Below are positions 43,434-52,889 of a stretch of DNA of 64,000 nt, one piece after another. Each line of letters opens with the position of its first letter. Positions within the stretch are counted from its first letter, which is position 1. The DNA is from Flavobacterium sp. Root935 (GTDB lineage Bacteria; Bacteroidota; Bacteroidia; Flavobacteriales; Flavobacteriaceae), in contig NZ_LMJL01000001.1 in assembly GCF_001429295.1 (NCBI RefSeq), positions 79,678-143,677 of the forward strand. The letters run 5' to 3'. The notes under the pieces were generated by a model, which saw nothing but the letters and a program-made list of their open reading frames with translations, had not been told where the DNA came from and made no database searches. The position numbers and the translations under genes are program-made.

Positions 43434-44471
43434 TTATATTCCCGAAGCAATTTTTTTTATTAAATTATCGAATTGAGCAGCTACGTTATTTGGATAAAAA
43501 GCTTCTAGAGCTATTGAATTAATTTTATGATTCTTTTTCTCTAACATTTTCACTCCCTCAATGATTGCTTTTTTTACTGATTTAGGAGAGTGAGGATTAA
43601 AAATAGGGAAATCAAACATTTCTAAATGCTCTTTTATATTTCCTTGATCTGGTCCAACAATCATTTTTCCATAAGTAAGTCCAAGAAAAATATTTCCAGA
43701 ATTTAAAATCTCTATTCTGGGAACAAATACAATATCTGCAGCAGACATCATTAATGCTAATTCTAGATGACTTTGATACTCGTTTCGAAAAAAAAACTTT
43801 GGATCTATACTTTTTTTTAGGATTGGTCTGCTAAATATTTTTTTAAATTTATAATATCCAGGAAGCTTGTTCCAGATATTTTTTTTGTACATATTCGGAA
43901 CAATTAGTATTTTCTTTTTATTTCTGATTGCTCCAAAAGCCGTCATAATCATTTTTTTTTCAGCTTTATTTCTAATTCTCCCAGGTGCAATAATCACTAA
44001 TGCATCACTTTCGATTTTTAACAAGTTTCTTGCCTCGTATTCATTAAATACAGAAAAGGAATTGATATATAGCGGGTGCCTAACAAGGTAATGAACAGCA
44101 TTTGTATACTGTTTTTCAAACATTTCCTTACTATACTCTCCTAAATGAATAAATACATCTGCATTTTCAGTAACAAGTTTGTACAATCTTTTATGATTTA
44201 TATTGTATTCACTATGGGGTTTTAGGTTATGAACTGTATAAATAATTTTCGAATGTTTCTTCCAATATAAAAAAGCTCTCTCAAAATTATTTAGTTCTTC
44301 GAGAGAAAACGACTTCCAATTAAAAATGCTTTCAGGCCAATGAATATTTACAATCTCGAATGAAGAATCATAATTTAAATAATGATCAAATACAAATTCT
44401 GATGCGCTATATTTAATTATTTCATCAAAATAATTGTTTGCATCTTTGGGAAATGGCAAAAAAATTTTCAT
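43434..44471 (-). CDS. Putative GT-B glycosyltransferase
   Basis: A 345-residue protein with a GT-B-like layout: an N-terminal half with NIHWPESIFNW and IIYTVHNLKPHSEYN, then VIIAPGRIRNKAEKKM opening the second domain. A late MMSAADIVFVPRIEILNSGNIFLGLTYGKMIVGPDQGNI resembles the donor-binding region. No clear EX7E motif, so the family is not assigned. It overlaps the pyruvyl transferase-like gene by 4 nt. Confidence 0.65.
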   Translation of the reverse strand: MKIFLPFPKDANNYFDEIIKYSASEFVFDHYLNYDSSFEIVNIHWPESIFNWKSFSLEELNNFERAFLYWKKHSKIIYTVHNLKPHSEYNINHKRLYKLVTENADVFIHLGEYSKEMFEKQYTNAVHYLVRHPLYINSFSVFNEYEARNLLKIESDALVIIAPGRIRNKAEKKMIMTAFGAIRNKKKILIVPNMYKKNIWNKLPGYYKFKKIFSRPILKKSIDPKFFFRNEYQSHLELALMMSAADIVFVPRIEILNSGNIFLGLTYGKMIVGPDQGNIKEHLEMFDFPIFNPHSPKSVKKAIIEGVKMLEKKNHKINSIALEAFYPNNVAAQFDNLIKKIASGI

Positions 44472-45307
44472 CTTTTATAATCAAAAATAAACCTTTCAAC
44501 TTCTTTTTTCAATTGATCAATCTTACAATCAAAAACTTTATTTGAAGACAAATAAAATTTCCCTTTAGAATTAATCTTTTTTAATAGTTCAAAAAATTGA
44601 ATTCTTCCAGAAACGAAGTTTGCAATTCTTGAATTTTTAAATAGCTTATCATTGATTTCTAGTATTTCAATTTCTTCAAAGATTTCCATTGAATAAAGCC
44701 AATCACACCATTTAATTTCAGATGTTAAAAGACTTTCATAACCATGTTTACCTAATCTCAATCTTTTCCAAGGAACTCTTAAGATATCTGCAATTATTGC
44801 CCCGTGCATAGCACCTGCAATAATTTTTTTGCTAGCGCCTATTTCTTCAAGTATATTTTCAATTGTATTATTAGGTAAAATAACATGTATACCTGTCAAC
44901 TTTTCAAATAATTTCCAATTTATTATTTTAATATGTCTAAAATAAGGAATAATTGAACAATTATATTTTTTTTCTTGATTACTATAATTCTTTTCGAGTA
45001 AAGCTAAACAGTAAGCGCTATCTGTAATATAAGTTGCATTGTTTAAGTATTTAGAAGAAATTGGGCCTCTAACAAATCTTATATCTATATTTTCATTACA
45101 AGTAAACTGAAAATCCCGAATACCTGATCCAAAAATCACCTTTACTTGATTTCCTTTATTTAGTCTTCCATCTAATATAGAACCAATCCCGACAAAATCT
45201 ATATTCTTGTCATAAGATTCAAAATCCCCAAAAAGTTTTTCCCAAATCCATGGATTTAAATCATCGCCAAAATTTCCAACTTGTGTCTTAAAATAGATTA
45301 AATTCAT
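44468..45307 (-). CDS. Polysaccharide pyruvyl transferase family protein
   Basis: A second PF04230-type protein in the locus, 279 aa, with VGNFGDDLNPWIWEK, VIFGSGIRDF, RFVRGPISSKYL and the late AGAMHGAIIADILRVPW. It is more divergent than the other copy (SSSLHG there, AGAMHG here), so the two probably act on different sugars. Coupled by 4-nt overlaps to genes on both sides. Confidence 0.82.
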   Translation of the reverse strand: MNLIYFKTQVGNFGDDLNPWIWEKLFGDFESYDKNIDFVGIGSILDGRLNKGNQVKVIFGSGIRDFQFTCNENIDIRFVRGPISSKYLNNATYITDSAYCLALLEKNYSNQEKKYNCSIIPYFRHIKIINWKLFEKLTGIHVILPNNTIENILEEIGASKKIIAGAMHGAIIADILRVPWKRLRLGKHGYESLLTSEIKWCDWLYSMEIFEEIEILEINDKLFKNSRIANFVSGRIQFFELLKKINSKGKFYLSSNKVFDCKIDQLKKEVERFIFDYKR

Positions 45308-46209
45308 GAGAGCTTATTTTGGATATCAAAAATTCCTTTTTTCAATTGATTTGAATAATAAAATTGATCCCAAACTTCTCCTTTTAACAGTTCCTCCAGC
45401 TTGGGATTATCTTTTTGAACTAGAACTTCAGCACCGCACTTTCGCGCTTCAAGAACTGCTCTTTCACCTCCACCATCTACTTCCGCTGGGATATAAACTA
45501 ATTTCGTTTGGTTTAAAATTATTGATAATTTTTCTTGGGAAACATAATCTAAGACATTAACCGATTCTTTTTCCAACTCATCAATAATCTGTTGGGAATC
45601 TTTTTCATTCTTATTTCCTATTACTAGTTTATTTTGCCCTGGTATTTTAAGAATTTCATTGTGTCTTTTATACGCTGTTAAAGCTCCTATGCTTACTACA
45701 TCATATATTTTATCTAAATTTCTATTATGAAATACTTCAGAATTTATTCCAAAAGCATGATACACATATGGATGAGCAGCAATATATTCTTTATACCAAT
45801 TGGTCTCGTACCACAAAATATCGTAAAAAAACATCCATTCTCTTTGTATGCTTTTTTTTGAGCATGATATCATAATACCTCGTGGTGTATTTAAACATTC
45901 AAGAGATCGAATATAACGATCAACAATCCAATTCCAACAACTTTTTACAATCAAAAAATCAAAAGCATTTAAATCTGTTGCCGTTGGCTTTTGATCTGCA
46001 AGATTAATCCAAGTAACATTAAATTCATCATCAAGTAATTTTACTGCACTTGTAAAACCATCGCTCCAATTATTATATTTTTCGGTATTGGTCTTCGGGA
46101 TATAATAAATAACAGCTATTCTAGAAATTTCTTTTATCTGATAATTTCTAATTCTTTTTAGAATTTTCTTTTTTTGAATAAATCGAAGAATCTTGTCCTT
46201 AATTGACAT
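45304..46209 (-). CDS. Putative glycosyltransferase, GT-B-like
   Basis: A 301-residue protein with a basic N-terminus. KIYDVVSIGALTAYKRHNEI begins a donor-type domain near 168, and LVYIPAEVDGGGERAVLEARKCGAEVLV resembles a GT4 C-terminal region with a variant EX7E. Preceding HPYVYHAFGINSEVFH is typical of interdomain linkers in GT-B enzymes. No family assigned. It overlaps the end of wzt by 11 nt, so it is the first GT after the ABC exporter. Confidence 0.65.
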   Translation of the reverse strand: MSIKDKILRFIQKKKILKRIRNYQIKEISRIAVIYYIPKTNTEKYNNWSDGFTSAVKLLDDEFNVTWINLADQKPTATDLNAFDFLIVKSCWNWIVDRYIRSLECLNTPRGIMISCSKKSIQREWMFFYDILWYETNWYKEYIAAHPYVYHAFGINSEVFHNRNLDKIYDVVSIGALTAYKRHNEILKIPGQNKLVIGNKNEKDSQQIIDELEKESVNVLDYVSQEKLSIILNQTKLVYIPAEVDGGGERAVLEARKCGAEVLVQKDNPKLEELLKGEVWDQFYYSNQLKKGIFDIQNKLS

Positions 46210-47479
46210 TCCATTCAGCAGGATAAAATATTAAACTTTTCGATGATTTTTCTTTTGTAATAAAATGAAAATCTTTATTTGGCTTAGAAGGAAAAATTTC
46301 AAATTCCAGAAATTTCTCATGAAAATCAAGCAGTTCTTTACCATCAAGTACACTAATTGAAATGGTGTATACTCCATCTAATAAGTACAAATTTTGAGTT
46401 TTAATTTCTATGATCATATGACCACCTTTATTTTTAGGCAAAGGCTCTTCTATGTAGTCGTTACTTCTCCAAGTAATAATATTTACATTTGATAAATCAC
46501 TTAATCTCAAACTAAATGTTGGATTTCTGATTAATGATTTTATATTTATTGAAACTCTAAAAATGATTTGTTCCCCTGATGAAAACTGGGTCATTAATTC
46601 TCGTTTATCATTTAAAATTTCAAAATAGTTTATTTTGGCTTTATATAATTCAGGTAATATAAATTCTTTAAAAGGAGCTATTTGAAGTTTAGAAGACAAA
46701 TAAAAATTAATCCCTTTCTCAACATTTCCTTCAAATTCAATCCCTCCCTGATTCATTACTATAATTTTACTACATAATTCTTGCACAGCGGCCATATTAT
46801 GACTAACAAATAAAACAGTCCTTCCTTCTCCCTTTGCAATTTCTTGCATTTTTCCAACTGCTTTCTTTTGAAATTCTGCATCGCCGACAGCTAAGACTTC
46901 GTCTACAATTAGAATTTCAGGTTCCAAAAAAGCTGCAACAGCAAATGCTAAACGAACTGTCATCCCAGAGCTATATCTTTTTACTGGCGTATCTATATAA
47001 CGCTCACATCCTGAGAACTCGATAATTTCATCAAGTTTTGAAGTAATTTCTTTTTTGGTCATTCCTAAAATGGCACCGTTAAGAAATATATTCTCTCGTC
47101 CTGTCATTTCTCCATTAAATCCTGTCCCAACTTCTAATAAAGAAGCAATACGTCCTCTAGATTTAATACTTCCTGTTGTTGGCGCTGTAACCTTTGACAG
47201 AATTTTTAAAAGTGTAGACTTTCCAGCCCCATTCTTTCCAATAATCCCTAAAACTTCTCCTCGTTCAACTTCAAAATTAATGTCTTGCAAAGCCCAAACA
47301 TAATCTGAAGTTCCTTTTGTACTACGATCATTTGTGTCTCCTACTTTTAAATACGGATCTTCTTTTCCTCGAATTTTATGCCACCATCGGTTAAAATCAT
47401 GACTCAGAGTACCTGTTCCTACCTGTCCTAAACGATATTGTTTAGAAATATTTTCGGCTTTTAATATTATATCTTTCAT
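46199..47479 (-). CDS. wzt: Polysaccharide ABC exporter ATP-binding protein with C-terminal domain
   Basis: The ATPase of a polysaccharide ABC-2 exporter. Walker A is GKNGAGKST (81-89), the signature YSSGMT (169-174), and Walker B ILIVDEVLAVGD (189-200). After about residue 260 comes an extra 160-residue beta-rich domain like the Wzt C-terminal carbohydrate-binding domain. In some O-antigen systems that domain recognises a modified chain end. It overlaps wzm by 1 nt. Confidence 0.92.
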   Translation of the reverse strand: MKDIILKAENISKQYRLGQVGTGTLSHDFNRWWHKIRGKEDPYLKVGDTNDRSTKGTSDYVWALQDINFEVERGEVLGIIGKNGAGKSTLLKILSKVTAPTTGSIKSRGRIASLLEVGTGFNGEMTGRENIFLNGAILGMTKKEITSKLDEIIEFSGCERYIDTPVKRYSSGMTVRLAFAVAAFLEPEILIVDEVLAVGDAEFQKKAVGKMQEIAKGEGRTVLFVSHNMAAVQELCSKIIVMNQGGIEFEGNVEKGINFYLSSKLQIAPFKEFILPELYKAKINYFEILNDKRELMTQFSSGEQIIFRVSINIKSLIRNPTFSLRLSDLSNVNIITWRSNDYIEEPLPKNKGGHMIIEIKTQNLYLLDGVYTISISVLDGKELLDFHEKFLEFEIFPSKPNKDFHFITKEKSSKSLIFYPAEWNVN

Positions 47480-48342
47480 TATACGGTATCTATAAAGCTT
47501 TTTTCTGTTCTATTAAAAACCAACAACCCAGATAAAAAAACAACTACTGTAACTGCCATTGTATATACTAACCCTAAAATTGATACACTACCAATATTTA
47601 AAAGCATATATCGAGAAGTTTCTATCACATACGCTAAAGGATTGTATTCAACAATCCAACCAAATTTTGGAAGTTTTTCTTTTATCAATTCCATTGGATA
47701 CATTACGGCAGATACATACATTAAAAGCTGTACTCCAAAACCAACTAAATTATTTAAATCTCTATATTTTGTAACCATTGAAGAAATCATCATCCCCAAA
47801 CCTAACCCTAAAATTCCCATAAATGAAATTAAAATTGGGAAAAATAATATAGATATATTTAGTTGTAAATGTGCTCCTTGAAAATAAAAGAAAATGTAAA
47901 AGAAAATAAATATTCCAAATTGAATTCCAAATTTGATTAAATTCGAAATCACTATAGATAACGGAGTAATAATTCTGGGGAAATAAACCTTACCGAATAT
48001 TCCTGCATTAGACTTAAAAGTATCTGATGTTCCTGTAAAGCAAGCTGTAAAATAATTCCAGACCATAATTCCTGCAAGATTAAATAAGAATGGCGGTATA
48101 GTTCCAGTTTTAATTCCAGCGACATTATTGAATATGATGGTAAAAGTTACAGAAGTAAACAAAGGTTGTATTAGATACCAAAGCGGTCCTAAAATAGTCT
48201 GTTTATAAACTGTAATTATGTCACGCTTTACAAAAAGCATTAATAAATCACGGTATTGCCAAATCTCCTTAAAGTTTAAGGAGAAAAATTTATTCTTGGG
48301 TGTTATTTCAAACAACCAGTTATTTGTGTTTTTAGAATCCAT
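47479..48342 (-). CDS. wzm: Polysaccharide ABC exporter permease
   Basis: An inner-membrane permease of 287 aa with about six helices. It shows the ABC-2 polysaccharide-exporter pattern: RDLLMLFVKRDIITVYKQTILGPLWYLIQP near the N-terminus, then a YNPLAYVIETSRYMLL motif before the last helices. With Wzt it moves undecaprenyl-linked glycan across the inner membrane. First gene after the terminator at 48419-48446. Confidence 0.92.
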   Translation of the reverse strand: MDSKNTNNWLFEITPKNKFFSLNFKEIWQYRDLLMLFVKRDIITVYKQTILGPLWYLIQPLFTSVTFTIIFNNVAGIKTGTIPPFLFNLAGIMVWNYFTACFTGTSDTFKSNAGIFGKVYFPRIITPLSIVISNLIKFGIQFGIFIFFYIFFYFQGAHLQLNISILFFPILISFMGILGLGLGMMISSMVTKYRDLNNLVGFGVQLLMYVSAVMYPMELIKEKLPKFGWIVEYNPLAYVIETSRYMLLNIGSVSILGLVYTMAVTVVVFLSGLLVFNRTEKSFIDTV

Positions 48343-48360
48343 TTAAAAAGAACTACAATG

Positions 48361-48385
48361 TCTTGTTTTTATAAAATTAACAAGA
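48361..48385 (-). promoter_or_regulatory. Small hairpin in the wzm leader
   Basis: TCTTGTT (48361-48367) pairs with AACAAGA (48379-48385) around an 11-base AT loop, between the upstream terminator and the wzm start. No T run follows, so it is not an obvious terminator. It may affect leader structure, or be chance in AT-rich DNA. Confidence 0.3.
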
Positions 48386-48418
48386 TTTTTAACATTTTAG
48401 AATTTGTTTAAAAATACC

Positions 48419-48446
48419 AAAAGGTGTTTATTAAAAACACCTTTTG
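48419..48446 (-). terminator. Intrinsic terminator after the 4,6-dehydratase gene
   Basis: AAAAGGTGTTT (48419-48429) pairs with AAACACCTTTT (48435-48446) around a short loop. On the minus strand it is followed by TTTGG then TTTTT. It lies 30 nt after the dehydratase stop, dividing the locus into at least two transcription units. Confidence 0.8.
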
Positions 48447-48475
48447 ATTATATTTGTTGATATTTTATTTTAATA

Positions 48476-50443
48476 TTACTTATCTAAAACCTCAAAAGTA
48501 GAATTCATACTCTTAAACTCTGGAACAATTTTTTTCATTTTAGATACTATGTCGTCATTTTCATAAAAATCGGCAATTCCAATAAGTTCATCAACATCAT
48601 TATGTAAATTTTCATACTCATCTTGTATTTCCTGAGCAATCATGATTTTATTATGATATGTTGGAAGAGTCTTCGAAGTATCATTTAATAATTCTTCGTA
48701 TAACTTTTCACCAGGTCTTAAACCTACAATTTTTATTTTTATTTCTTTATCTGGTATAAAACCAGCCAATTTGATCATTTTCTTAGCCAAATCAATTATA
48801 CGGACAGGTTTACCCATATCAAATATATAAATCTCACCTCCGTTACCCATTGCTCCAGCTTCTAATACAAGTTGACAAGCTTCAGGAATTGTCATGAAAT
48901 AGCGAATAATATCTTGATGAGTAATAGTAACTGGTCCACCTTCGGCAATTTGCTTAGTAAATAATGGAACCACCGAACCATTTGAACCTAAAACGTTACC
49001 AAATCGAGTTGTAATAAATTTTGTACCACCCTCAACATTTTCTTTTTGATTTTTCAAGAATAAAGACTGCACATATTTTTCAGCAATACGTTTACTTGCC
49101 CCCATTACATTACTTGGGTTAACAGCTTTATCGGTAGAAACCATAACAAATTTTTTAACATTGTACTTACATGCTAAGTCTGCTAAATTTTTAGTTCCTT
49201 TAATATTGGTTTGAATAGCCTGAGAAGGATTTTCTTCCATTAAAGGCACATGTTTATATGCCGCCGCGTGGAAAACAACATGTGGGTTATAACTTTTAAA
49301 TACTTTTTCTAAGGCTTTTTTGCTTCTAACATCAGCAATTACTGCTACAATCTTTGCGCTCAAATTCATAGCTTGAGTCTCTAAACACAAATTATGTAAC
49401 GGTGTTTCTGCATGATCCAGAATAATGACATTCTTTGGATTAAAATTCAGCACCTGTCTTACAATTTCACTTCCGATCGAACCAGCCGCTCCAGTAATCA
49501 AAATTGTTTTATCTTTTAATTGTTTAGAAATTGATTTACTATCTAGAACGATCGGTTTTCGTTCTAATAAATCTTCAATCTGAATATTCTTAACTTTTTG
49601 AGAAATTTCCTTTTGATTTTCCCAATCCGAAATTAATGGGACAGTGTAAACTCTGTAATTAAATTCTAAACATTGATCAACTATAATTAATTGCTCCTCC
49701 TTGCTCAAACTTTTATCTGCGATGATTACACCTTCCGCAGCAACAGATCTCATTAATGCAGGAAGTTTTTTTCTTAAAATTAAGATAGGAAGATCCAGCA
49801 TACGTTTAGATGCATTCTGGTTGTTTTTATCTACAAATCCTACGATTTTAAATCGTGAAGGAGTTTCAAACTTAAGAGCATTAGCTACTGAAATTGCATT
49901 CGCATCGGTACCATAAATTACCGTTCTAACCAATTTAGTTGTCGCTTTTTCTGAAAAGTACATCTCAAATGTCTGTTTTACAACTACACGGTATAAAAAT
50001 AATCCACAAAAAGATAAAACCAAATTAATAAAAAGTGCAGTATTCAAAAACGCTTTATGTCCCGTATACAGTTCAAAAACTAAATTTATAAATAAGAAAA
50101 AAACCAGCACTGACATTTGAGAAAAAAGCAGTTTAATTGCATCTATATAAGAAGAATGCCTGATAATTCCCGAATAGGTTCTAAAAAGCCAAAAGAAAAA
50201 TATATTTACTAGTATTAAACTTGTGACAAAATAAAAATCATGTGATGTAATAATATAACCTATTGCAGTACCTTCAAAAAGCAAATAAGTAAAAGAAAAT
50301 GAAAAAAACAAAACCATTACATCAATAGCAATGATAATCCACCTAGGCAGATAGCTCAGATTATTAATGTTTGCTCTAAGATTTCTTGGCGAAAAAGTTC
50401 TATACAACAAAGAAGTTATATTATTTGGTTTATCTGTATTCAA
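48476..50443 (-). CDS. Membrane-bound NDP-HexNAc 4,6-dehydratase, WbpM/CapD type
   Basis: Converts UDP-GlcNAc to a 4-keto-6-deoxy intermediate for QuiNAc/FucNAc-type sugars. The 655 residues contain four membrane helices (about 35-155), a CoA-binding-like domain with IYGTDANAISVANAL, then the dehydratase with TGAAGSIGSEI (317-327). The catalytic site reads VSTDKAVNPSNVMGASKR (435-452), i.e. Ser-Met-Lys instead of Ser-Tyr-Lys, as in WbpM. The start appears to be TTG at 50443. The reductase at 55,406 and the WbpL-like transferase at 54,435 are natural partners. Confidence 0.92.
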   Translation of the reverse strand: MNTDKPNNITSLLYRTFSPRNLRANINNLSYLPRWIIIAIDVMVLFFSFSFTYLLFEGTAIGYIITSHDFYFVTSLILVNIFFFWLFRTYSGIIRHSSYIDAIKLLFSQMSVLVFFLFINLVFELYTGHKAFLNTALFINLVLSFCGLFLYRVVVKQTFEMYFSEKATTKLVRTVIYGTDANAISVANALKFETPSRFKIVGFVDKNNQNASKRMLDLPILILRKKLPALMRSVAAEGVIIADKSLSKEEQLIIVDQCLEFNYRVYTVPLISDWENQKEISQKVKNIQIEDLLERKPIVLDSKSISKQLKDKTILITGAAGSIGSEIVRQVLNFNPKNVIILDHAETPLHNLCLETQAMNLSAKIVAVIADVRSKKALEKVFKSYNPHVVFHAAAYKHVPLMEENPSQAIQTNIKGTKNLADLACKYNVKKFVMVSTDKAVNPSNVMGASKRIAEKYVQSLFLKNQKENVEGGTKFITTRFGNVLGSNGSVVPLFTKQIAEGGPVTITHQDIIRYFMTIPEACQLVLEAGAMGNGGEIYIFDMGKPVRIIDLAKKMIKLAGFIPDKEIKIKIVGLRPGEKLYEELLNDTSKTLPTYHNKIMIAQEIQDEYENLHNDVDELIGIADFYENDDIVSKMKKIVPEFKSMNSTFEVLDK

Positions 50444-50464
50444 TTGAGCTTTATTTAATCTTGT

Positions 50465-50492
50465 AATTTGTACATATACAAAAATACAAATT
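50465..50492 (-). promoter_or_regulatory. Putative dehydratase promoter with overlapping dyad
   Basis: The minus-strand TATTTTTG (50479-50486) matches TAnnTTTG, 36 bases before the TTG start. It overlaps an 8-bp inverted repeat AATTTGTA/TACAAATT (50465-50472, 50485-50492), which could be an operator or simply AT-rich chance. Confidence 0.35.
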
Positions 50493-50524
50493 AAAGGTTT
50501 TAAATAATTATTTATAGATGTAAA

Positions 50525-51409
50525 TTAAATTTTAACACCTTTTTTCTTTTGTTTTAAAAAATCTATGAGATACTTACCATATCCTGATTTAACTAATGGT
50601 AATGCTAATTCTTCAAGCTGGTCATCATTAATAAATCCTTGTCTCCAAGCGATTTCTTCAATACATCCAACCTTTAGGCCTTGCCTTTCTTCTAAAACTT
50701 GAACAAATTGACCTGCCTGCATTAAACTGTTAAAAGTTCCTGTATCCAGCCATGCTGTCCCTCTGCTTAGTATTCCCACTTTTAACTGACCTTTTTCAAG
50801 ATAAACTTTATTTACATCAGTAATCTCATATTCACCTCGTGCACTTGGATTAATATTTTTAGCGATCTCAACAACGGAATTGTCATAAAAATACAAACCT
50901 GGCACAGCATAATTAGATTTTGGTTGTAAAGGTTTTTCTTCAATAGAAATAGCATTTTTATTCTCGTCAAATTCTACCACCCCATATCTTTCAGGGTCGG
51001 AAACGTGGTAAGCGAAAACAACTCCTCCATCTGGATTAGCATTATCCTTTAATAATTGCTGCATGTTTGTTCCAAAGAAAATATTATCTCCTAGTACTAA
51101 AGCAACTTTATCACTACCAATAAATTCTTCACCTATTACAAAAGCTTGAGCTAGGCCATTTGGATTTGGCTGCTCAGCATAACTAAATTTACACCCAATT
51201 GTACTTCCATCTCCCAATAATTTTTTAAAATGTGGCAAATCATGAGGAGTTGAAATAATTAAAATCTCATTTATTCCTGCCATCATTAAAGTTGACAACG
51301 GATAATAGATCATAGGTTTATCATAAACCGGCATTAATTGTTTACTTACTGCTAATGTCAATGGGTGCAATCTTGTGCCAGAACCTCCAGCTAATATTAT
51401 TCCTTTCAT
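50525..51409 (-). CDS. rfbA: Glucose-1-phosphate thymidylyltransferase
   Basis: Makes dTDP-glucose, first step of dTDP-L-rhamnose synthesis. The 294-residue protein has the nucleotidyltransferase signature [13 protein letters not shown] (6-18), [40 protein letters not shown] and [16 protein letters not shown]. Length and motifs fit RmlA. Separated from rfbD by 77 nt of repetitive TAGATTG words. Confidence 0.95.
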   Translation of the reverse strand: MKGIILAGGSGTRLHPLTLAVSKQLMPVYDKPMIYYPLSTLMMAGINEILIISTPHDLPHFKKLLGDGSTIGCKFSYAEQPNPNGLAQAFVIGEEFIGSDKVALVLGDNIFFGTNMQQLLKDNANPDGGVVFAYHVSDPERYGVVEFDENKNAISIEEKPLQPKSNYAVPGLYFYDNSVVEIAKNINPSARGEYEITDVNKVYLEKGQLKVGILSRGTAWLDTGTFNSLMQAGQFVQVLEERQGLKVGCIEEIAWRQGFINDDQLEELALPLVKSGYGKYLIDFLKQKKKGVKI

Positions 51410-51417
51410 AAACTTAA

Positions 51418-51480
51418 TTTTAGATTGTAGATTGTAGATTTTAGATGTTTAATTTTTCAAACCTCTAGAATTCTAATCTA
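51418..51480. repeat. Short TAGATT-type tandem words between rfbA and rfbD
   Basis: The gap begins with iterated TAGATTG/TAGATTT units (51418-51446) and ends with a TAGAATTCTA palindrome (51466-51475) and TCTAATCTAAGA. The two halves carry the same word in opposite orientation, like the other intergenic palindromes here. Confidence 0.5.
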
Positions 51481-51486
51481 AGATTT

Positions 51487-52332
51487 TTAAACAAACATTT
51501 TTTTTAAACTTTCCTTATAATTTGGAATATTTAAATTATAAATTGCTTTTATTTTTTCTTTATTCAACAATGAAAAGCTTGGCCTCTTTGCTGGAGTTGG
51601 GTACGATGCTGATGGAATTCCCCCTACTTTGCAATTATAACCTCCAAGTTCTTTTATACTTAGTGCAAATTCGTACCAGCTAATTTCTCCCTCATTCGAA
51701 TAATTATAAACTCCAGGAATCCATTTTGAAGATTCAATGATATTGATCATTACTTGTGCTAAATCAGCGGCATAAGTCGGCGAACCAATTTGGTCATTTA
51801 CAACATTAATTTCATCTCTTTCTTGCATTAATCGCTGCATCGTTTTTACAAAATTATTTCCAAACTTACTGTAAACCCAAGAAGTTCTAATAATAATTGA
51901 ATCTGGATTTTCTTTTAAACAAGCGATTTCTCCTGCAAGTTTACTGTCTCCATATACATTTATCGGATTAGTCTGAGCGTCTTCAGTTAGTGCATTTGAA
52001 GACAAGCCATCAAATACATAATCAGTAGAGATATGAATTAGTTTTACATTATTTTTAAATGCGTATTTTGCAATTAATTCTACGGCGAAGTGATTTATTG
52101 TAAAAGCTAATTCCTTTTCAGTTTCAGCCTGATCAACTGCAGTATAGGCACCACAATTAAAAATAATATTGGGTTGAATTTCATCTAATTGAACTTTCAG
52201 CAACTCTAAATTATCTAGTGTAATATCTTTTCTATTAGCAAAAATCCATTCATATTCTAAATATGATTTTGATAAAAGGCCAAGTTCAGATCCTAACTGT
52301 CCATTTGCGCCGGTAACAAGAATTTTTTTCAT
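51487..52332 (-). CDS. rfbD: dTDP-4-dehydrorhamnose reductase
   Basis: The last step to dTDP-L-rhamnose. A 281-residue SDR enzyme with TGANGQLGSELG (7-18), NCGAYTAVDQAE, HISTDYVFDG and the catalytic YGDSKLAGE. It overlaps rfbC by 1 nt. rfbD, rfbC and rfbA are all present, but the 4,6-dehydratase rfbB is not in the window. Confidence 0.94.
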   Translation of the reverse strand: MKKILVTGANGQLGSELGLLSKSYLEYEWIFANRKDITLDNLELLKVQLDEIQPNIIFNCGAYTAVDQAETEKELAFTINHFAVELIAKYAFKNNVKLIHISTDYVFDGLSSNALTEDAQTNPINVYGDSKLAGEIACLKENPDSIIIRTSWVYSKFGNNFVKTMQRLMQERDEINVVNDQIGSPTYAADLAQVMINIIESSKWIPGVYNYSNEGEISWYEFALSIKELGGYNCKVGGIPSASYPTPAKRPSFSLLNKEKIKAIYNLNIPNYKESLKKMFV

Positions 52333-52880
52333 TAAAATAAACTATTACAATTTTCGATAAAAGGAAGAATTTGATCTTTTTCTGAAACTATTGCTTCATC
52401 CAGATTCATTCCCCAATCAATATTCAAAGACGGGTCATCATATTTAATTCCACCTTCAGAAGCTTTATTATAAAATTGATCACATTTATACATTACTGAA
52501 GCTGTTTCACTAATCACAGAAAATCCATGAGCAAATCCTTGCGGCACTAATAATTGTTTTTTATTCTCTGCTGATAACAAAATGCTAAATGCTTTTCCGT
52601 AAGTAGGAGAATCTTTTCTCAAATCTACTGCAACATCAATAATTTCACCTTCTAGAACTCGTACTAATTTTGTTTGAGCAAAAGGGGGATTTTGATAATG
52701 TAATCCTCTTAAAGTTCCTTTTTTTGAAAAGGACTGATTATCCTGAACAAATTCAATATTAATACCTAAATCTTCAAATTTAGTTTTGCTGTATGATTCA
52801 AAAAAATAACCTCTTTCGTCTCCAAAAACAGTTGGTTCAACAACAACCAAATCTTTTATAAATGTTTCTTCAATTTTCAT
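52332..52880 (-). CDS. rfbC: dTDP-4-dehydrorhamnose 3,5-epimerase
   Basis: A cupin-fold epimerase, 182 aa, with DERGYFFESY (21-30), the catalytic-His motif LRGLHYQ (His61), KLVRVLEGEIIDVAVDLR and VPQGFAHGFSV. Full family length. Together with rfbA and rfbD it implies a dTDP-rhamnose-type sugar in the glycan. Confidence 0.94.
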   Translation of the reverse strand: MKIEETFIKDLVVVEPTVFGDERGYFFESYSKTKFEDLGINIEFVQDNQSFSKKGTLRGLHYQNPPFAQTKLVRVLEGEIIDVAVDLRKDSPTYGKAFSILLSAENKKQLLVPQGFAHGFSVISETASVMYKCDQFYNKASEGGIKYDDPSLNIDWGMNLDEAIVSEKDQILPFIENCNSLF

Positions 52881-52889
52881 ATTGTAATT

